A stretch of DNA of 64,000 nucleotides from Begonia masoniana (Eukaryota > Streptophyta > Magnoliopsida > Cucurbitales > Begoniaceae): positions 25,597,153-25,661,152 of the forward strand of contig CM039511.1 in assembly GCA_022432975.1 (NCBI GenBank). Reading direction: 5' to 3'. Below are positions 20,411-32,138 of this stretch, piece after piece. The notes beneath the pieces were generated by a model. It was not told where the DNA came from. It did not search any database and was given only the letters and a program-made list of their open reading frames with translations. Position 1 is the first letter of the stretch, and each line of letters opens with the position of its first letter. The position numbers and the translations under genes are program-made.

Positions 20411-21021
20411 GACAAGTTCCAACCTATATCTTCCGATGGCTTCCACTGAAGACATCTTCCGATAGACAACAAAACAACAACTCAATCTCTGCCGGTAGAC
20501 TTCATCTACCGATAGAGAACGGAATCTTATTTTATCCACTTCATGGCTTACTATCACAACTCTAATCACAGAAAAGAGTTTACTCACTTCGCTGAAACAT
20601 TCAGAAATAATTCAAATCGTTGCATATCTCAAATCCAGTAAAATTCAGTATTAAAACTAACGGAATACTAACATCAGAAGGGTCTCAAAATATTTTTGAA
20701 AACATCCAAGCAACTTCCTTCATTAAAAAGTTTCACACACTCAATTTGAAATCAATGTTCACTAAACCTTCACAACTAGGACACCAGTTAAACCGCCCCA
20801 TCATCTGCCAGTCTATTACAAGGATGCACTCCTCCAACCAGTCTAGTCCTCAGTAGACTCAGAAAGCATACCTGCTATTACTTCTTCACCTACATCACAA
20901 AACTCATCTATTAGCCTAATGCTAAGCAAGTAAAGCAATGATGAAATGGAAATGCTGAAACATAAAACTTCCTAAACATGCAGTTTCTACTTTCTTATCT
21001 CAGTTGCATATTTGTCGTTCT

Positions 21022-21235
21022 GTTCAGATCCCCCTGTGAAGTTGGGAGTTGGATCAACTCTCCCAAAGTATAAATATCCACTGACTCATTAAGGGGCGGA
21101 TTATTTCCCTTAACAGTAAATTTATTTCTCATACTGCTCAGATCCCCCTGTGAAATTGGGAGCTGGATCAACTCTCCCAAAGTATAAATATGCACTGTCT
21201 CATTAAGGGGCGGATTAATTCCCTTAACAGTAAAA
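21022..21235 (-). repeat. Direct repeat of about 107 bp, 2 copies
   Basis: Both copies contain CAGATCCCCCTGTGAA, TTGGGAG, ATCAACTCTCCCAAAGTATA and AAGGGGCGGATTA. The same doublet is at 33361-33565 in the LTR of element D. Confidence 0.85.
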
Positions 21236-23169
21236 CTGATTCACATAGCTGTTTCAATATGTTCAGTCCTTACCATGTCAACATGCATTCAAATTCATTT
21301 TCGTATACTTTTAAAACATGATGCATGACATACCAACACATTCCAGCAATCAAACCCTAATGTTTTGTGATCTAGGCCCGAAGGCACAAGCAAACTTTAC
21401 TTACCTGGATTCCTGGTGTATACTCGGTTAGGAGTTGCTTCGGAAATGCTCACCTAGAACCATAAACAGAACGTTAAGCCAATCTTTACTAATCCCCATT
21501 CTAAAGCATTCTGAAGCTTAAGTGGACCGTTAGGAGTCCTATTCACTAAGCCTTTTCCCAAATTTTCACCCCAACCCGAATCTACACTTATTCACAGCAT
21601 ACACGAAATCCCCACATTGCACTCCCTCAACTATCTAACTGCTTAAACTTAAGAGAAATGAGGAAAACTCACCTAAGTTGAAGGAGAATCGGGTGAGGAA
21701 AATCGCCTAGAGAGCTCGGCTGCTTGAGCTGAAAACCCGAAGAGAAAATGGTATGAAATTGGTGGCGGCTACAGTGCATTAAACCCAACCTTCTTTCCTT
21801 AAATACGTTATCCATTTTTGAAAATTGTGAATTTACTCTAGTGCCCTTGTCTAGTCATTTAATAACCCTACTTGAATTATTGACTAATCATACCATTAAT
21901 AATAAATGTGCTGGTTGATAGAACCGGGTGTTACACGGAGCACGAAAATGTATAGAGACATGAGACAACACTTTTGGTGGCCGAACATGAAGAGAGAGAT
22001 TGCCAGGTACGTCGAAACCTGTTTGGTTTTCCAACAGGTTAAGGCAGAACACCAAAGGCTGGCCAAAACATTGCAGCCACTGTCAATTTCGGAGTGGAAA
22101 CAAGAATAGCTATCCATGGATTTCATAGTGGGACTCCCGAGAACGACGAAAGGACATGATGGCATATGGGTTATTGTGGACCGTTTGACTAAGTCAGCCC
22201 ACTTTCTATCAGTGAAGATGACATATTCCATTGATCAGCTTGCCGAGCTGTACGTGCAAGAGATTGTTAGATTGCACGGAGTACCCATTTCGATCGTTTC
22301 TGATAGAGGTGCCAAATTTACTTCGAAATTCTAGAAGAGCCTATATAAAGCGATAGAAACTCAGCTAAATTTCAGCACAGATTTTCATCCTCAGACTGAC
22401 GGACAGACAGAAAGAACAAATCATATTCTTGAGGATATGCTCAGAGCTTGCGTGCTGGAATTTCAGGGCTCGTGGAGCCGATATTTGCCCTTGATTGAGT
22501 TCTCGTACAAAAATAGCTTCCAGGCTACGATTGACATGGCTCTGTACGAGGCATTGTATGGTCGGAAATGCAGGTCTCTGCTGTATTGGGATGAGGTCGG
22601 CGAGGCTAGCATAGTTGGCCCAGATAATTTACAACAAACGGCAGAGAAGATCGCTGTTATCAGGCAACGTATAGAGATAACACAGAGCCGCCAAAAAAGC
22701 TATGCTGACACCAGACAGAGGGAATTGGAGTTCAACGAAGGTGATGAGGTATATTTGAAGATTTCTCCGTTCAAGGGTGTGATGCGATTCGAAAGAAAGG
22801 GCAAGCTAAGCCCTCGGTATGTGGGGCCATTCCCTATTTTGAAGAGAATTGGAAAAATGGCATATCGGTTACAGCTTCCGGCGTCCATGGAGGGCATTCA
22901 CGACGTGTTTCATGTGTCCATGCTCAGAAAGTGTGTACGTGATCCGTCTCACGTCGTGGAAGCAAGGGGGATCAAGGTTCAGCCGACGCTAACTTATATG
23001 GAAAGGTCGGTACGAATTCTTGAGTCCTCTATCAAAGTATTGCGCAACAAGGAGATCTCGCTGGTAGAGGTCTTATGGCAGAACCACGATATAGAGGAAG
23101 CTACTTGGGATAGGCAGCAGGATATGATGTTGAAGTATCGTGAACTTTTTGTATAATTAAATTTTAATT

Positions 23170-23182
23170 AAGGTGGATGAAA
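23170..23182 (+). other. Degenerate PPT of element C
   Basis: AAGGTGGATGAAA directly precedes the TG of the 3' LTR. It matches the PPTs of neighbouring elements with several changes. Confidence 0.7.
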
Positions 23183-25718
23183 TGTAACACTAAGTTTTAC
23201 AAGATTTTATTTTTCCAAACTAAAATGGCATTTTTGTACATATGTCCAATTAAGTTCGTTTTGCGAGCGGAAAGTTTTAATAGAGCCCTAGCAATAAATT
23301 AAAATTATCGGTGAAATAAGGAAATTCGGAGAAAACGAATCGAAAATCAAATAACGAATTAGGTAACGAAACAAATAGAAAATAATTGGAGGGCAAATAA
23401 GTAATTTACAAGTCTAAATTTTAAAAAAATTCACTTCCCCCCCAATCGTAAATTCACTCTGCAGAAACCCCTTTCTTCCATACTTAGGCGATTTTCATTT
23501 CTTCCCTCCGATCCTTCTAGCTCAACGGCGATTTCACTTCTAACGTTCGATTCTTCTCTCGTTTTCTCCTTCAATCGACACTCTAGGTAGGGTTCTATGA
23601 TTTTGGAAAGTTTATTCCCGATTTTTGGGGTGTTAAACAATTAGGGTTTCGTTAGTTTGGAAGTTTAACTGTTTAAACTCGATTTTAATGACGATGGTTA
23701 TGAATTGCCATAGGTGAACAACGCTCGTGGAAGGAGCTTGAATTTGCAAGGACGCGAGGTAAGTCTTCGTGACTTACTATGGCCGATAGGCCTATGCCAT
23801 AAGTCCAGTTCGTCGTTGAGGATTTAGGAGTTATGTATGTTTTTATGCTTTGGTTTGGTAGTTTAGGATTAGAGTTTTTATAGGTTATGTTTGCTATGTT
23901 TTGATGGTACTCATGCTTATGTTTACATTATGTCTCTTTTGTACATGCATCACGCTATTTTAAAATAGCATGAAAATGGATTTCTGCATGTGTTTAAGAA
24001 AAGAAATGAATTAAAAAAACGAATGTACGTAATCTGGTCACGACGGGGTGGGGTTCAGACATGGCTGTTTACGAATGGAAGCATGTTTTCCCCCCGGTAG
24101 ATGGAAAGGGCTGTCTAACCGCCAGACATGCCCTCTCCATCTGGTGAGAGTTAGACCTCGGTGACATTCTGTTCTGTTCTGTAATGAAACGATGAAAATA
24201 TCTGCATGATTTATGAACCGCATATGCACAGCATGCATTTGCATTTACGAAGCTTACTGAGCCTTTAGCTCATAGTTGTCTTTATGGTGTAGGTAATTTT
24301 GATACAGGTGAGGATGAGATTCTTCCACCCGAAGCTTGATCTGGTTGAAGAAGAATGCCCGTGGGAGTGCGTTGGGTAGTCGGTACGTGTTTTGACTTGT
24401 GGAGATGTAAGTAAGAGTTTTGAGGGTTTTCGGGTTGTTTTGGGCTGATGGTGGACTAAATAGGATAATTGTATAATTGAAACGTTTTAGGATGTTTGGT
24501 ATATGGATAGTAGATAAATTGATGTATTGATATTTTGTTAAACTCAATTTATAAAATGTTTTGCTAAGCCTTTTATTTGGATTTTTTATGGAAATTAAAT
24601 GTATAGAGATGAAGTGTTATTTTGATGTTTTCTGGAAGTTCTGGGTAAATTGTGTGTAGGTACAGGGGAAAGAATATGAAGGCAGCTCTCTGGACAATAT
24701 CCAGGGAGCTAGCTGATCGATCGTCAGGAAGGGGCGATCGATCGGGTAATACATGGTTTAGAGTTGGGATTCTATAAGTTTTTGGTGGTAGTTCAAAGAA
24801 TGGATGTCGTCCAAAGTATGGATGTCGTCCAAAGTAGTTGTCTAAAGTGGCAGGGATTCTTATAAGTGTCGGTTAAGTATTTCTGTAAGAAAGTCATTGT
24901 CCAAAGTCTGTGAACGATAAAGTTCAGATAAGTTTTCTGGCAAAGGGAAACATCGACCGATTTTAATTGGGGTAGCCATGCAGAGAGTTTAGAGCCTGTT
25001 AAGTCCGTTAAGTTCTTTTGGTAAAGGTCGAAGTCATCGACCAGTTATAGTGAAGGTTTCGGCCGAAGTCATCGACCAGTTATAGTGAAGGTTTCAGTCG
25101 AAGTCATCGACCAGTTATAGTGAAGGTTTCGGTCGAAGTCATCGACCAGTTATAGTGAGGGTTTCGGTCGAAGTCATCGTCCATTTGTAGTGGAAGTTTT
25201 TGTTGAAGTCATCGACCATTTATAGCAAAGTGTACGGTCAAAAACATCGATCGATATTATTACAGAGGCCACGTCGACCGAACTATACAGAAGCCACGTC
25301 GACCAAATATTAAGTGTTCTAGTATGGACATCGACTGATTCGAAGGAATGAATTTCAAAGAGACGTCGACCGATTTCTTTACAGAAGCTACGTCGACCCC
25401 TACTGTACCATTCGTCCAAACCCGATAGAGAGAATTAGCTACCCTACTGTTTAAATTGAAGAAACTCGAGTGGAAAAATACTGTTCCTTCGATGAAACCC
25501 GAGAGGAAAAACTTAATTCTCTGCCTGTCTTTATTGTTTTAGCATTGAAGCCTAAGTTTAAATTTTACTGGGGTTTCCACAATTAGATAGACTTCCGCTG
25601 AATGAGTTAATTGATTTTAAATGAGAAGATTAATTGAATGAAATGGATTAGATGAAAAGTTCAAAATTTTTATGACATTTATAGGCTTAATATTTCGGGT
25701 AAATTAAGGGTCGTTACA
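23183..25718 (+). mobile_element. 3' LTR of element C
   Basis: It runs from TGTAACACTAAG to GGGTCGTTACA (2.5 kb), directly after a PPT. The putative exon is 45 nt (23714-23758) with TAG|GTGAAC before and GAG|GTAAGTC after. Arm CCTATGCCATA (23791-23801) pairs with TATGGTGTAGG (24283-24293) using two G-U pairs. A stem-forming GGTAGATGG..CCATCTGG element lies near 24095-24145. One CGATCGATCGGG is near 24735. A 35-bp array lies in the 3' part. Confidence 0.9.
25022..25235 (+). repeat. 35-bp tandem repeat, about 6 copies
   Basis: CGAAGTCATCGACC recurs every 35 bp from 25029 (25064, 25099, 25134 and weaker copies after). Related GTCGACC/ATCGACC motifs continue to about 25400. Not seen in the other LTRs of the window. 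Confidence 0.85.
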
Positions 25719-25721
25719 TAG

Positions 25722-26692
25722 AGTCCTGCTACAAAGTTTATATTTGCCATTACCTATATCCACTCACCCTTGGGTTGAGGTCAACATGGATTGTATTCTA
25801 GGATTACCACGGACCGCTAGAAGCAAGGATTCTATATTGGTAGTTGTAGCCCGATTTTCTAAGATGGCATAGTTCATTGCTTGTATCAAGACTGATGATT
25901 CTATCCATATAGCTGACTTGTTCTTTTAGGAGACTGTTTGAATGCATGGTATACTACATTCTATAGTGTTAGATAGAGACACTAAGTTTTTAAGTGCTTT
26001 TTGGACAACATTATGGAAGAAGATAGGAACCCGGCTATGCTTTAGCACATGCTTCCATGCACAAATTGATGGACAAACAGAAATGGTTAACAGGACCTTA
26101 GGTACCCTTTTAAGGAGCATTATGAGAAATAAATTATCAGACTGGGATATACTTTTACCAGGATTAGAATTTGCCTACAACCGGAGTGTCCATTGCACTA
26201 CACAGCAGACACCCTTCGAGGTCGTATATGGATTTAACCCGTTCACACTACTAGACCTTGTGCCCTCTATCTATTTAGGATTTAGTGAACCCAATAGAAG
26301 CCAAAAAAGCAGTACAAATTAAGAAACTACATGAAACAGTGCGTAAGGCCATCGAGAAGAAAAATGAAGGCTACGCCAGACAAGTGAACAAAGGTCGTAA
26401 GGATGTCATATTTAATGAAGGATATTTAGTTTTGTTACACTTGCGTAAGGAAAGGTTTCCAGCCAAAAGTAGATCCAAGCTACTGTCGAGAGTCAATGAG
26501 CCATTTAAGGTGTTAGAAAGAATCAACAACAATGCTTATAAATTAGAGTTGCTGGGAGATTATGGAGTATCGGCCACTTTTAATGCCCAAGATCTATCAC
26601 CCTATGTAGGCGATGAGGAAGATATCGAGGAGGTTGAATTAAAAGATTTAAGGTCAAATTCTCAATCATTTGGGGAGGATGATATGCCTTAG
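25722..26692 (+). pseudogene. Element G integrase and pol C-terminus (CRM-like lineage)
   Basis: A second gypsy lineage, different in sequence from the Tekay-like copies. It reads HPWVEVNMD (first acid), LDRDTKFLSAFW (second) and IDGQTEMVNRTLG (third), then FNPFTLLDL, HLRKERFPAKSRSKL, NNNAYKLELLGDYGVSATFN and a tail DLRSNSQSFGEDD ending at 26692. The 5' part is replaced by element C, whose LTR ends at 25718. Lesions: TAG in FSKMA near 25870, TAG and TGA near 25928-25941, and a frame change near 26280. The tail resembles CRM/centromeric-type chromoviruses; this lineage call is from memory of the family and is less certain than the gypsy call. Confidence 0.85.
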
Positions 26693-26826
26693 AGGGCCAT
26701 TACTCGATCCCAAACAAATGCTCAAGCTTTATCTAACCAATTTACTAACAAGTTTAATTATTTTGCAATGATAATAATTTTGATGATATTTTTGAAGACT
26801 TGGATTGAGAGCTTAGTAAAAAAGAC

Positions 26827-27910
26827 ATGAAGCAACCCTTGCATGTCTTCATTTGGGAATCGTTGTTGGAAGACCAAGAAGAGGGAATTTGTCTTCCCTA
26901 AAATCATATTGTAACCAAGCACTTTAGTTTTTATGTTTTTAGCAAACATTAGTCGTTATGTAATTTGATTAATTGCATGCATCATTAAGCATTTGGATTA
27001 ATGTATGCTAGGTTAGATGATGGTTTGGAGTTGGTTCAATTCAAATTTGCGTGACTTGTATGCAAGGACAACGTGACCAAAGAGAACCGCCCACTTGAGC
27101 ACCAAAATGGGGTGGGGACCATTACACCTTTTGGCCAATCAACTTGCTGCCAAATGAAGATGCTATGTTGGAGTTTCCCATCTTGAAGAGTGCCTTGGAT
27201 CGATGACATGACAACTCTTAGCCATTGGATCAAATTGCACACATTCATTCGGCCATCCAAGTGAAGTTTGAAGCCAACATTTGGCCAAAGCCTCCAACGG
27301 CTCTTTTGGAGCCTCTTTTTCAACAAACCCCTCCAGCCATCCTTAGGTCAATATAAGCATGGTTATGGGTGTTTGTAAGGGGTTGTTGATGAATGAAATA
27401 ACTGTTGTTTGCTTAAGGAAAATCGAGAATGTTTGAAAGTCGAAGATAAGCCTCGGTGTGCTTCACCGGAGAGAAGTTACACCTCCATTACCTCCAAGCA
27501 CAAGGTTGCTCGAAGGTTCTTATTTTCCATCATTCTCTCCACTCTTTAAAGATTTGGAAACAAGAAGAGGGTAGTCAACCGTTTTCCAAAGGTCATTTTT
27601 CTTTCCTTAGAAAGAAAAGCAAGCCGAGAACACCAAAATATTGTTCATCGGCCAACCTCAGGTTTCCTTTCATAACTTCACTTCCACAACATGTTTTGAT
27701 CTGAAAATTTAAAGTGTTTCATTTCACTCATAAGATAAGCTGCACCTAAAATTTTAAGTGATTTGAACATCATTTTCCTATAGAGTTTTTGGCCTGTTTT
27801 AAGGCAACCTCAGCTTTGCCGAGCACCTAGAGTACTAATCTTTTTTGTGGGTTGAAACACGGCTTTTGTAGGCCTTTGGTGTGTCACAAACTATCCATTT
27901 TTGTATCACA
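26827..27910 (+). mobile_element. LTR between G pol and G gag
   Basis: It starts TGAAGCAACCC and ends ATCACA, 3 bp before a PBS. GGGAATTTGTCTTCCC near 26890 is shared with the LTRs at 43737 and 45749, and all three begin TGnAG(C/G)AA. TATAAGCATGG near 27350 is a possible TATA box. Boundaries are by comparison, so they are good to a few bases. Confidence 0.65.
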
Positions 27911-27913
27911 TCA

Positions 27914-27926
27914 TTTGATATTAGAG
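27914..27926 (+). other. Degenerate primer-binding site
   Basis: TTGATATTAGAGT resembles TGGTATCAGAGC with G-to-A and C-to-T changes, directly after the LTR and upstream of a gag start. Confidence 0.6.
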
Positions 27927-27975
27927 TCATCTCTACTGTTTTCCCTTTGATATTTGGTGATTTCTTTTCACCAAA

Positions 27976-28457
27976 ATGATAACAAGAGATGGAGAAAAGG
28001 CTGCACAAGAACGGGAGACAACTCAACCTAACAACTAATCAGCCAAACATCCTTTATTGAGAAATAAACAATCGAGTTTACCAACCTCAATGGATGAAGT
28101 CCATGATATGTTTGCTAGGATGCAATGGAGTCGAATTTCTTGATTGGGTAGTAAAGGTAGACAAGGTGTTTGAGTGCTACAACTACTCAGAGAGGGCAAA
28201 AATAAAGTTGGTAACACTTGAACTTTTGGGCTACATAAGGTTATGGCAGTAGAATGTTAAGGCTCAAAGGAGACGTGATAAATAAGTTCGAACTTGGAGG
28301 ATGATGAAAACTTTGATGAAAAATAGATTTGTTCCCACGTATTATAAGCAAGAGTTATGCTTGCAAATTCAAAGTCTTAGACAAGGGACACTCTCAGTTG
28401 AACAGTATCTAACTGCGTTTGAAACTTTGAGAATGAGGTGTAGTTTGTAAGAACTCG
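27976..28457 (+). pseudogene. Element G gag, N-terminal part
   Basis: It starts with ATG at 27976 (MITRDGEKAAQERE). After stops and a frame change, about 28137-28457 reads FLDWVVKVDKVFECYNYSER, KIKLVTLELLGY, RFVPTYYKQELCLQIQSLRQ and LSVEQYLTAFETLRMRC. This is the capsid region of CRM-like Gag and matches element E gag at 41497-42358. Several TAG/TAA/TGA codons break it (for example LWQ then TAG near 28250). The LTR at 28458 cuts it off. Confidence 0.85.
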
Positions 28458-30262
28458 TGTCAGGGCCCGATTCCTCTCCGAACCGGATCCCGACGAATCA
28501 AGATTCCCAAGCTGGGAAATTCAAACCAACGACAATGACGACGACCTGGTCAACTAACAGACGTTCCCTAAGTGGGAACCTTCACACACAATCCTACCTA
28601 GCATCCTGAATTAGGATATCATCATCAATTCAATCTAACCAAAAGATATATATTTCATAAATTGAAATATCCATATCATCATTCTCATCAATCTTTACAT
28701 CAGAATACTCACGCGGAAGCTAAATAAAATAAATACATAAGTCAATCACGACATGTGACTTTACAATCCAAAAGTCCTATGCCTCATTGTACACTGTACT
28801 TTGCCTTGGTTTCTCCGTACGGGTGAACGTCTGCGCTATCTGAAAAATATGAATATCTACAAAATGAGCTATTGGCCAAGCAAATAAATCTAACGACTAA
28901 AATAGTTAGCCCAAACTTTATCCACATTATTCAGGCCCATACGTCATTCTCCACCTAATCATGATTATTTTAAAATCATCTTAAATCAAATATGTTTTTG
29001 ATTTGAAATCCATGCCATTTATATAAAAATACATGTAGGTTTGTAATTCGAACCGTTTAAAATCTATCAACCACGTTTTAAAATTGTTTAAAGCAATTAG
29101 ATAAATCCAATGCATTTAAATAAACATGCATGATTCAAAACCATCCAACCACAGTTTAAAAACCATTCTCAACAATTAAATAAATCTGATGAAATTAAAT
29201 TAATGATGCAGGATTTAAAACCATTTTTCCTTCTATCACATTTCCAAAACAGTAGTTTTTAACATTCAAATTGATACATCAAAAATGCAATCCACTCTAA
29301 TTGACTCATATGACTATCACACACCTACATGTTCTTGGGCTTTCACCGGTAGGGCTGTAGGACCCACACATTGCTTCCCCGCGAGGTTTAGAGACTTTCA
29401 ACCCAAGGAGACATACAGTTAATCTCCCAATATTTTCATAGTCATACTATCACACACGAAGAGGCGAGACCAGCTCAGTGGATTTTTATGTTACCACCGC
29501 TTTCCTTCTCCCTCCTTCTTAATTGTATGCTTAAAACAACCAATTATAAAGCAATACTATGTATGTACAAAACACGCACCAACCCATGAAATTTGTATAT
29601 AAAATTCAATGAGTTCAAATCAATGCAATTGATAATTGAAAATAAATTATGCTCAATTAAATAAAAAATTATCGTTCAACTCGTTACCATTATATATTTT
29701 AATAAATATTTGAAATAAACCATCCAATATAAATCAAATTTAAACATCATTCAAGAAAACCGAAAATAAGTGATTTTCACCATTTCTTATTCGTTTTTCA
29801 TAAAAACGATATCAGTTCCTCAGTTCAACATTCAATCAAATCTCCATTCAATTGACCCAAAAATCTCAATCTATCCAGATCCAAACGGAATTGAAATCTA
29901 TCTCTACCTATCAAGGCAATAAAGTCTAAATTAGCTTTTCTAATCGTTAAAGATATTTACTGTATGTTGGTTTCACCTCTTTTCCCGATATCTCCACCGA
30001 CCCCAACGATTTCTATGCCAAAATGCTCCTCTCAACGCGCTGATAACTTTACTCTAAAGGACGGATTGACGATTCACACGTCTACCCCTCCTTTTTCACT
30101 CTATTCCCTCACGGTTCCTCGTTGGTTTTTTTCTCCTCTCTCTCTCTCTCTCTCCCTCTCCCTCCCTCCCTCCCTTATCAGCTTTTCTTTCGTTTTGTTT
30201 CCACGAAAAGCCACATAACCCCTTAGGAATAGAGGTTTTAATGGTTAATTACTATTAAACCA
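28458..30262 (-). mobile_element. LTR, minus strand, right end unclear
   Basis: On the minus strand it ends ..GGGCCCTGACA at 28458, inserted in gag after GAACTCG. It has AT-rich and CT-rich leader-like sequence typical of the other LTRs. The TG start is not certain; sequence similar in composition runs to about 30262, just before a hAT end. A matching duplication of ACTCG was not found on the right. It is a family not otherwise seen in the window. Confidence 0.55.
30131..30175. repeat. CT/CCCT microsatellite
   Basis: An uninterrupted run of CT units passes into CCCT units. It lies in the minus-strand LTR, where it would read as a GA-rich leader. Confidence 0.9.
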
Positions 30263-30270
30263 CTCTTATC

Positions 30271-31561
30271 TAGGGGTGGGCACGGGCCGGTTCGGTTCGG
30301 TCCCGAGCCCAGACCGAATCGGCCCGAACGGTTTTGGGATTTTCATCCCAGAACCTGGACCAGTCTGGTCCGGGATCGGGACCGAACCTGGACCGCACCT
30401 GAAATTCCGGTCCGGTCCAGGTTCGGTTCTGGTTCCGGACTGGCGCCATTTTCATTTTTTTTAACTGAAATTTCCAATTTTATCAACTAAAATTTCCAAT
30501 TTTCTGATAAGCAATAACAAAAGTTGAACTAACCGATTAAAGGTGATTAACAAACTGTTATTTCAGAAATGATACAAATTACAATCAAAACAATTATTAA
30601 AAACCAATAACAGATTTACCTTTCCTCAAGCAATTAGCATAACTTAGAACAATTTCACAATTTTCAAGCAATTAGCGTAACTTAGAATAATTTCACAATT
30701 TCAAGCAATTAGCATAACCAAATAAAAGTGATTAATCATGCTGATAATTTTAGAAATGACACAATTGAAAACAGCTGAATCATAACCATAAAGAATGTGC
30801 TACAACAAGATAATTAACATGTAATGAAAGCCTATAATACACAAATAGCACAAACAATATCATCACTTAGTAGAAAACAACAAAAGGAATTTAAATTGCT
30901 GCTCAAAACACCAAAGACAATATTCAAATGTATCCAAGTCCTTCAAAATTTAAAAGTGCAAGTTAAATAATAAATCCAAGTACATAGTCAAATTCATCAC
31001 AGTAACTAAGCAATCAATCATCGATGTCAAGTCATCGATATATCATCTTGTACTTCTAGAAAATTATCATTGGAAGTGTCAATATCAACAACATCTGCAA
31101 AATGACAAATTGAAGACATTAGTTAATGCTTAATTTAGAGATACACTTGTAATACAAATAAATATTAGAATATTCGAACATTCTTGTATTGGTGTCAATG
31201 TTGTAGTACTACTATCTTGTAAATCATTTGGAGAAACTTTAAAAGGATTGAAAGTTTTGATCCAACTCTGTGAGCATATCAAAGCTTTAACACTTTGTGG
31301 GCTTAGAGAACTACAAAAAGCGTCAAGAACACGACCACCACAACTAAAAGCAGACTCTGACGCCACCGTAGAAATTGGAATGATCAGTATATCTTTGGCA
31401 ATGGCACTCAAAATTTGATACTTTTCGGAGTGTCTCTTCCACCACGATAAAATGTCAGAACAATCTCTAACTTCTCCGACAAATACAGATCAATCTCTGC
31501 CTCAGTAGTTTCATCCCCCATCTCAGAAGAATTCTCCAGATCATAAAACATGGAGTACACT
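30271..31561 (-). mobile_element. hAT DNA transposon, 3' end fragment
   Basis: TAGGGGTGGGCACGGG at 30271 is the typical terminal inverted repeat of plant hAT elements, followed by GGTTCGG/GGTCCGG subterminal repeats (30283-30445). A hAT dimerisation domain lies on the minus strand at 31130-31560. The other end is missing because an LTR begins at 31562. The AT-rich 30470-31120 between them shows no other feature. The 8-bp target duplication cannot be checked. Confidence 0.85.
31130..31560 (-). pseudogene. hAT transposase C-terminal dimerisation domain (hATC)
   Basis: On the minus strand one frame reads ILSWWKRHSEKYQILSAIAK and then ISTVASESAFSCGGRVLD, SSLSPQSVKALICSQSWIK, the signature of the hAT C-terminal domain used for transposase dimerisation. 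Upstream (31560-31470) another frame reads EAEIDLYLSEKL, the usual sequence just before it, so a 1-nt frameshift lies near 31465. The reading frame ends at 31130. The catalytic DDE part and BED zinc finger are missing. The element cannot move itself. Confidence 0.88.
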
Positions 31562-32138
31562 TGTGACGACCCCGACCCCACGTCGGTGCAGCCACGACCT
31601 GTGTCTTGCGTGCATACATACGTACGTGTGTATTAACCTCGCCCGTTCTCACTTAATTTTTTTTTTCTTTGCATTTTTCGTTTCGTTTCCTTTTCATTCG
31701 TTTATTTATTAGAGAACGGACTCGGGCTTCCAATCCATATCTAGACATTTGGGCTCTAACTTAATCGTATGTTCGTCAACGTCTAAATCACTAAACGGGG
31801 TTAAGACCATTTTTCGGGAAAATGTTGATTCGGTTTTTTGGGTCCCTAAAATCCTTTGAAATACTTGGGGATCGCTCGTAAAATACGTTAAAAAGGTATC
31901 GTAAAAGGTCGGGTTAAACGTGTTTTGAAAAGTCAATTTAAAAAAAAAATCACGTTGGGGTTCAAATGTGACGCCGATCAATCGGGACCAAAGGCCGATC
32001 GATCGGGCCTTCTCCGGTTTCCCCAGCTAAAATAACCATAAACGCCGATCAATCGGGACATAAGGCCGATCGATCGGGCCCTCTCTGTATTCCGATTTAA
32101 AAACGATCTTCAACGCGCACGCACGCGCCTGGCTATCG
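31562..32138 (-). mobile_element. 3'-end fragment of an LTR, minus strand
   Basis: TGTGACGACCCC at 31562 is the complement of an LTR end and matches the end of the solo LTR at 38628-41496 (reading backwards from 41496). It contains GCCGATC(A/G)ATCGGG palindrome pairs at about 31974-32010 and 32044-32080. The LTR of element D interrupts it at 32139. Confidence 0.75.

Larger units (their letters stand above)
19678..21935 (-). mobile_element. Solo LTR, minus strand
   Basis: TGTAACGTCCCGAG..CCGGGTGTTACA is flanked by a perfect CGGAG duplication (19673-19677, 21936-21940) inside the integrase zinc region of element C. It is the same family as the 3' LTR of element D (32139-34261). On the minus strand the putative 49-nt exon ends CCAG|GTAAGTA (donor 21404). 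Arm 21376-21362 and arm 20903-20889 pair over 15 positions with one mismatch. Confidence 0.93.
18164..23155 (+). pseudogene. Element C pol (RT to chromodomain), twice interrupted
   Basis: This is Tekay/Del-like pol missing its 5' half. RT starts mid-domain ([19 protein letters not shown], with FIDD near 18290), then RNase H, an integrase zinc region, a core with LSMDFIVGL and TDGQTERTN, and a tail with EEATWDRQQ ending at 23155. Two insertions split it, at 19023-19293 and 19678-21935; both leave exact 5-bp duplications, so the host frame can be followed across each. Further lesions include a TGA near 19485, frame loss around 19570, TAG at 22107-22109 and TAG at 22332-22334. FVFQQ replaces the CLVCQQ pattern, so one zinc-binding Cys is lost. 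Confidence 0.92.

Noticed and set aside
28458..30262. Same stem module in this LTR
   Set aside because: Only a weak CTACA/TGTAG pair could be seen and no clear GTAAGT donor; not counted among the nine.
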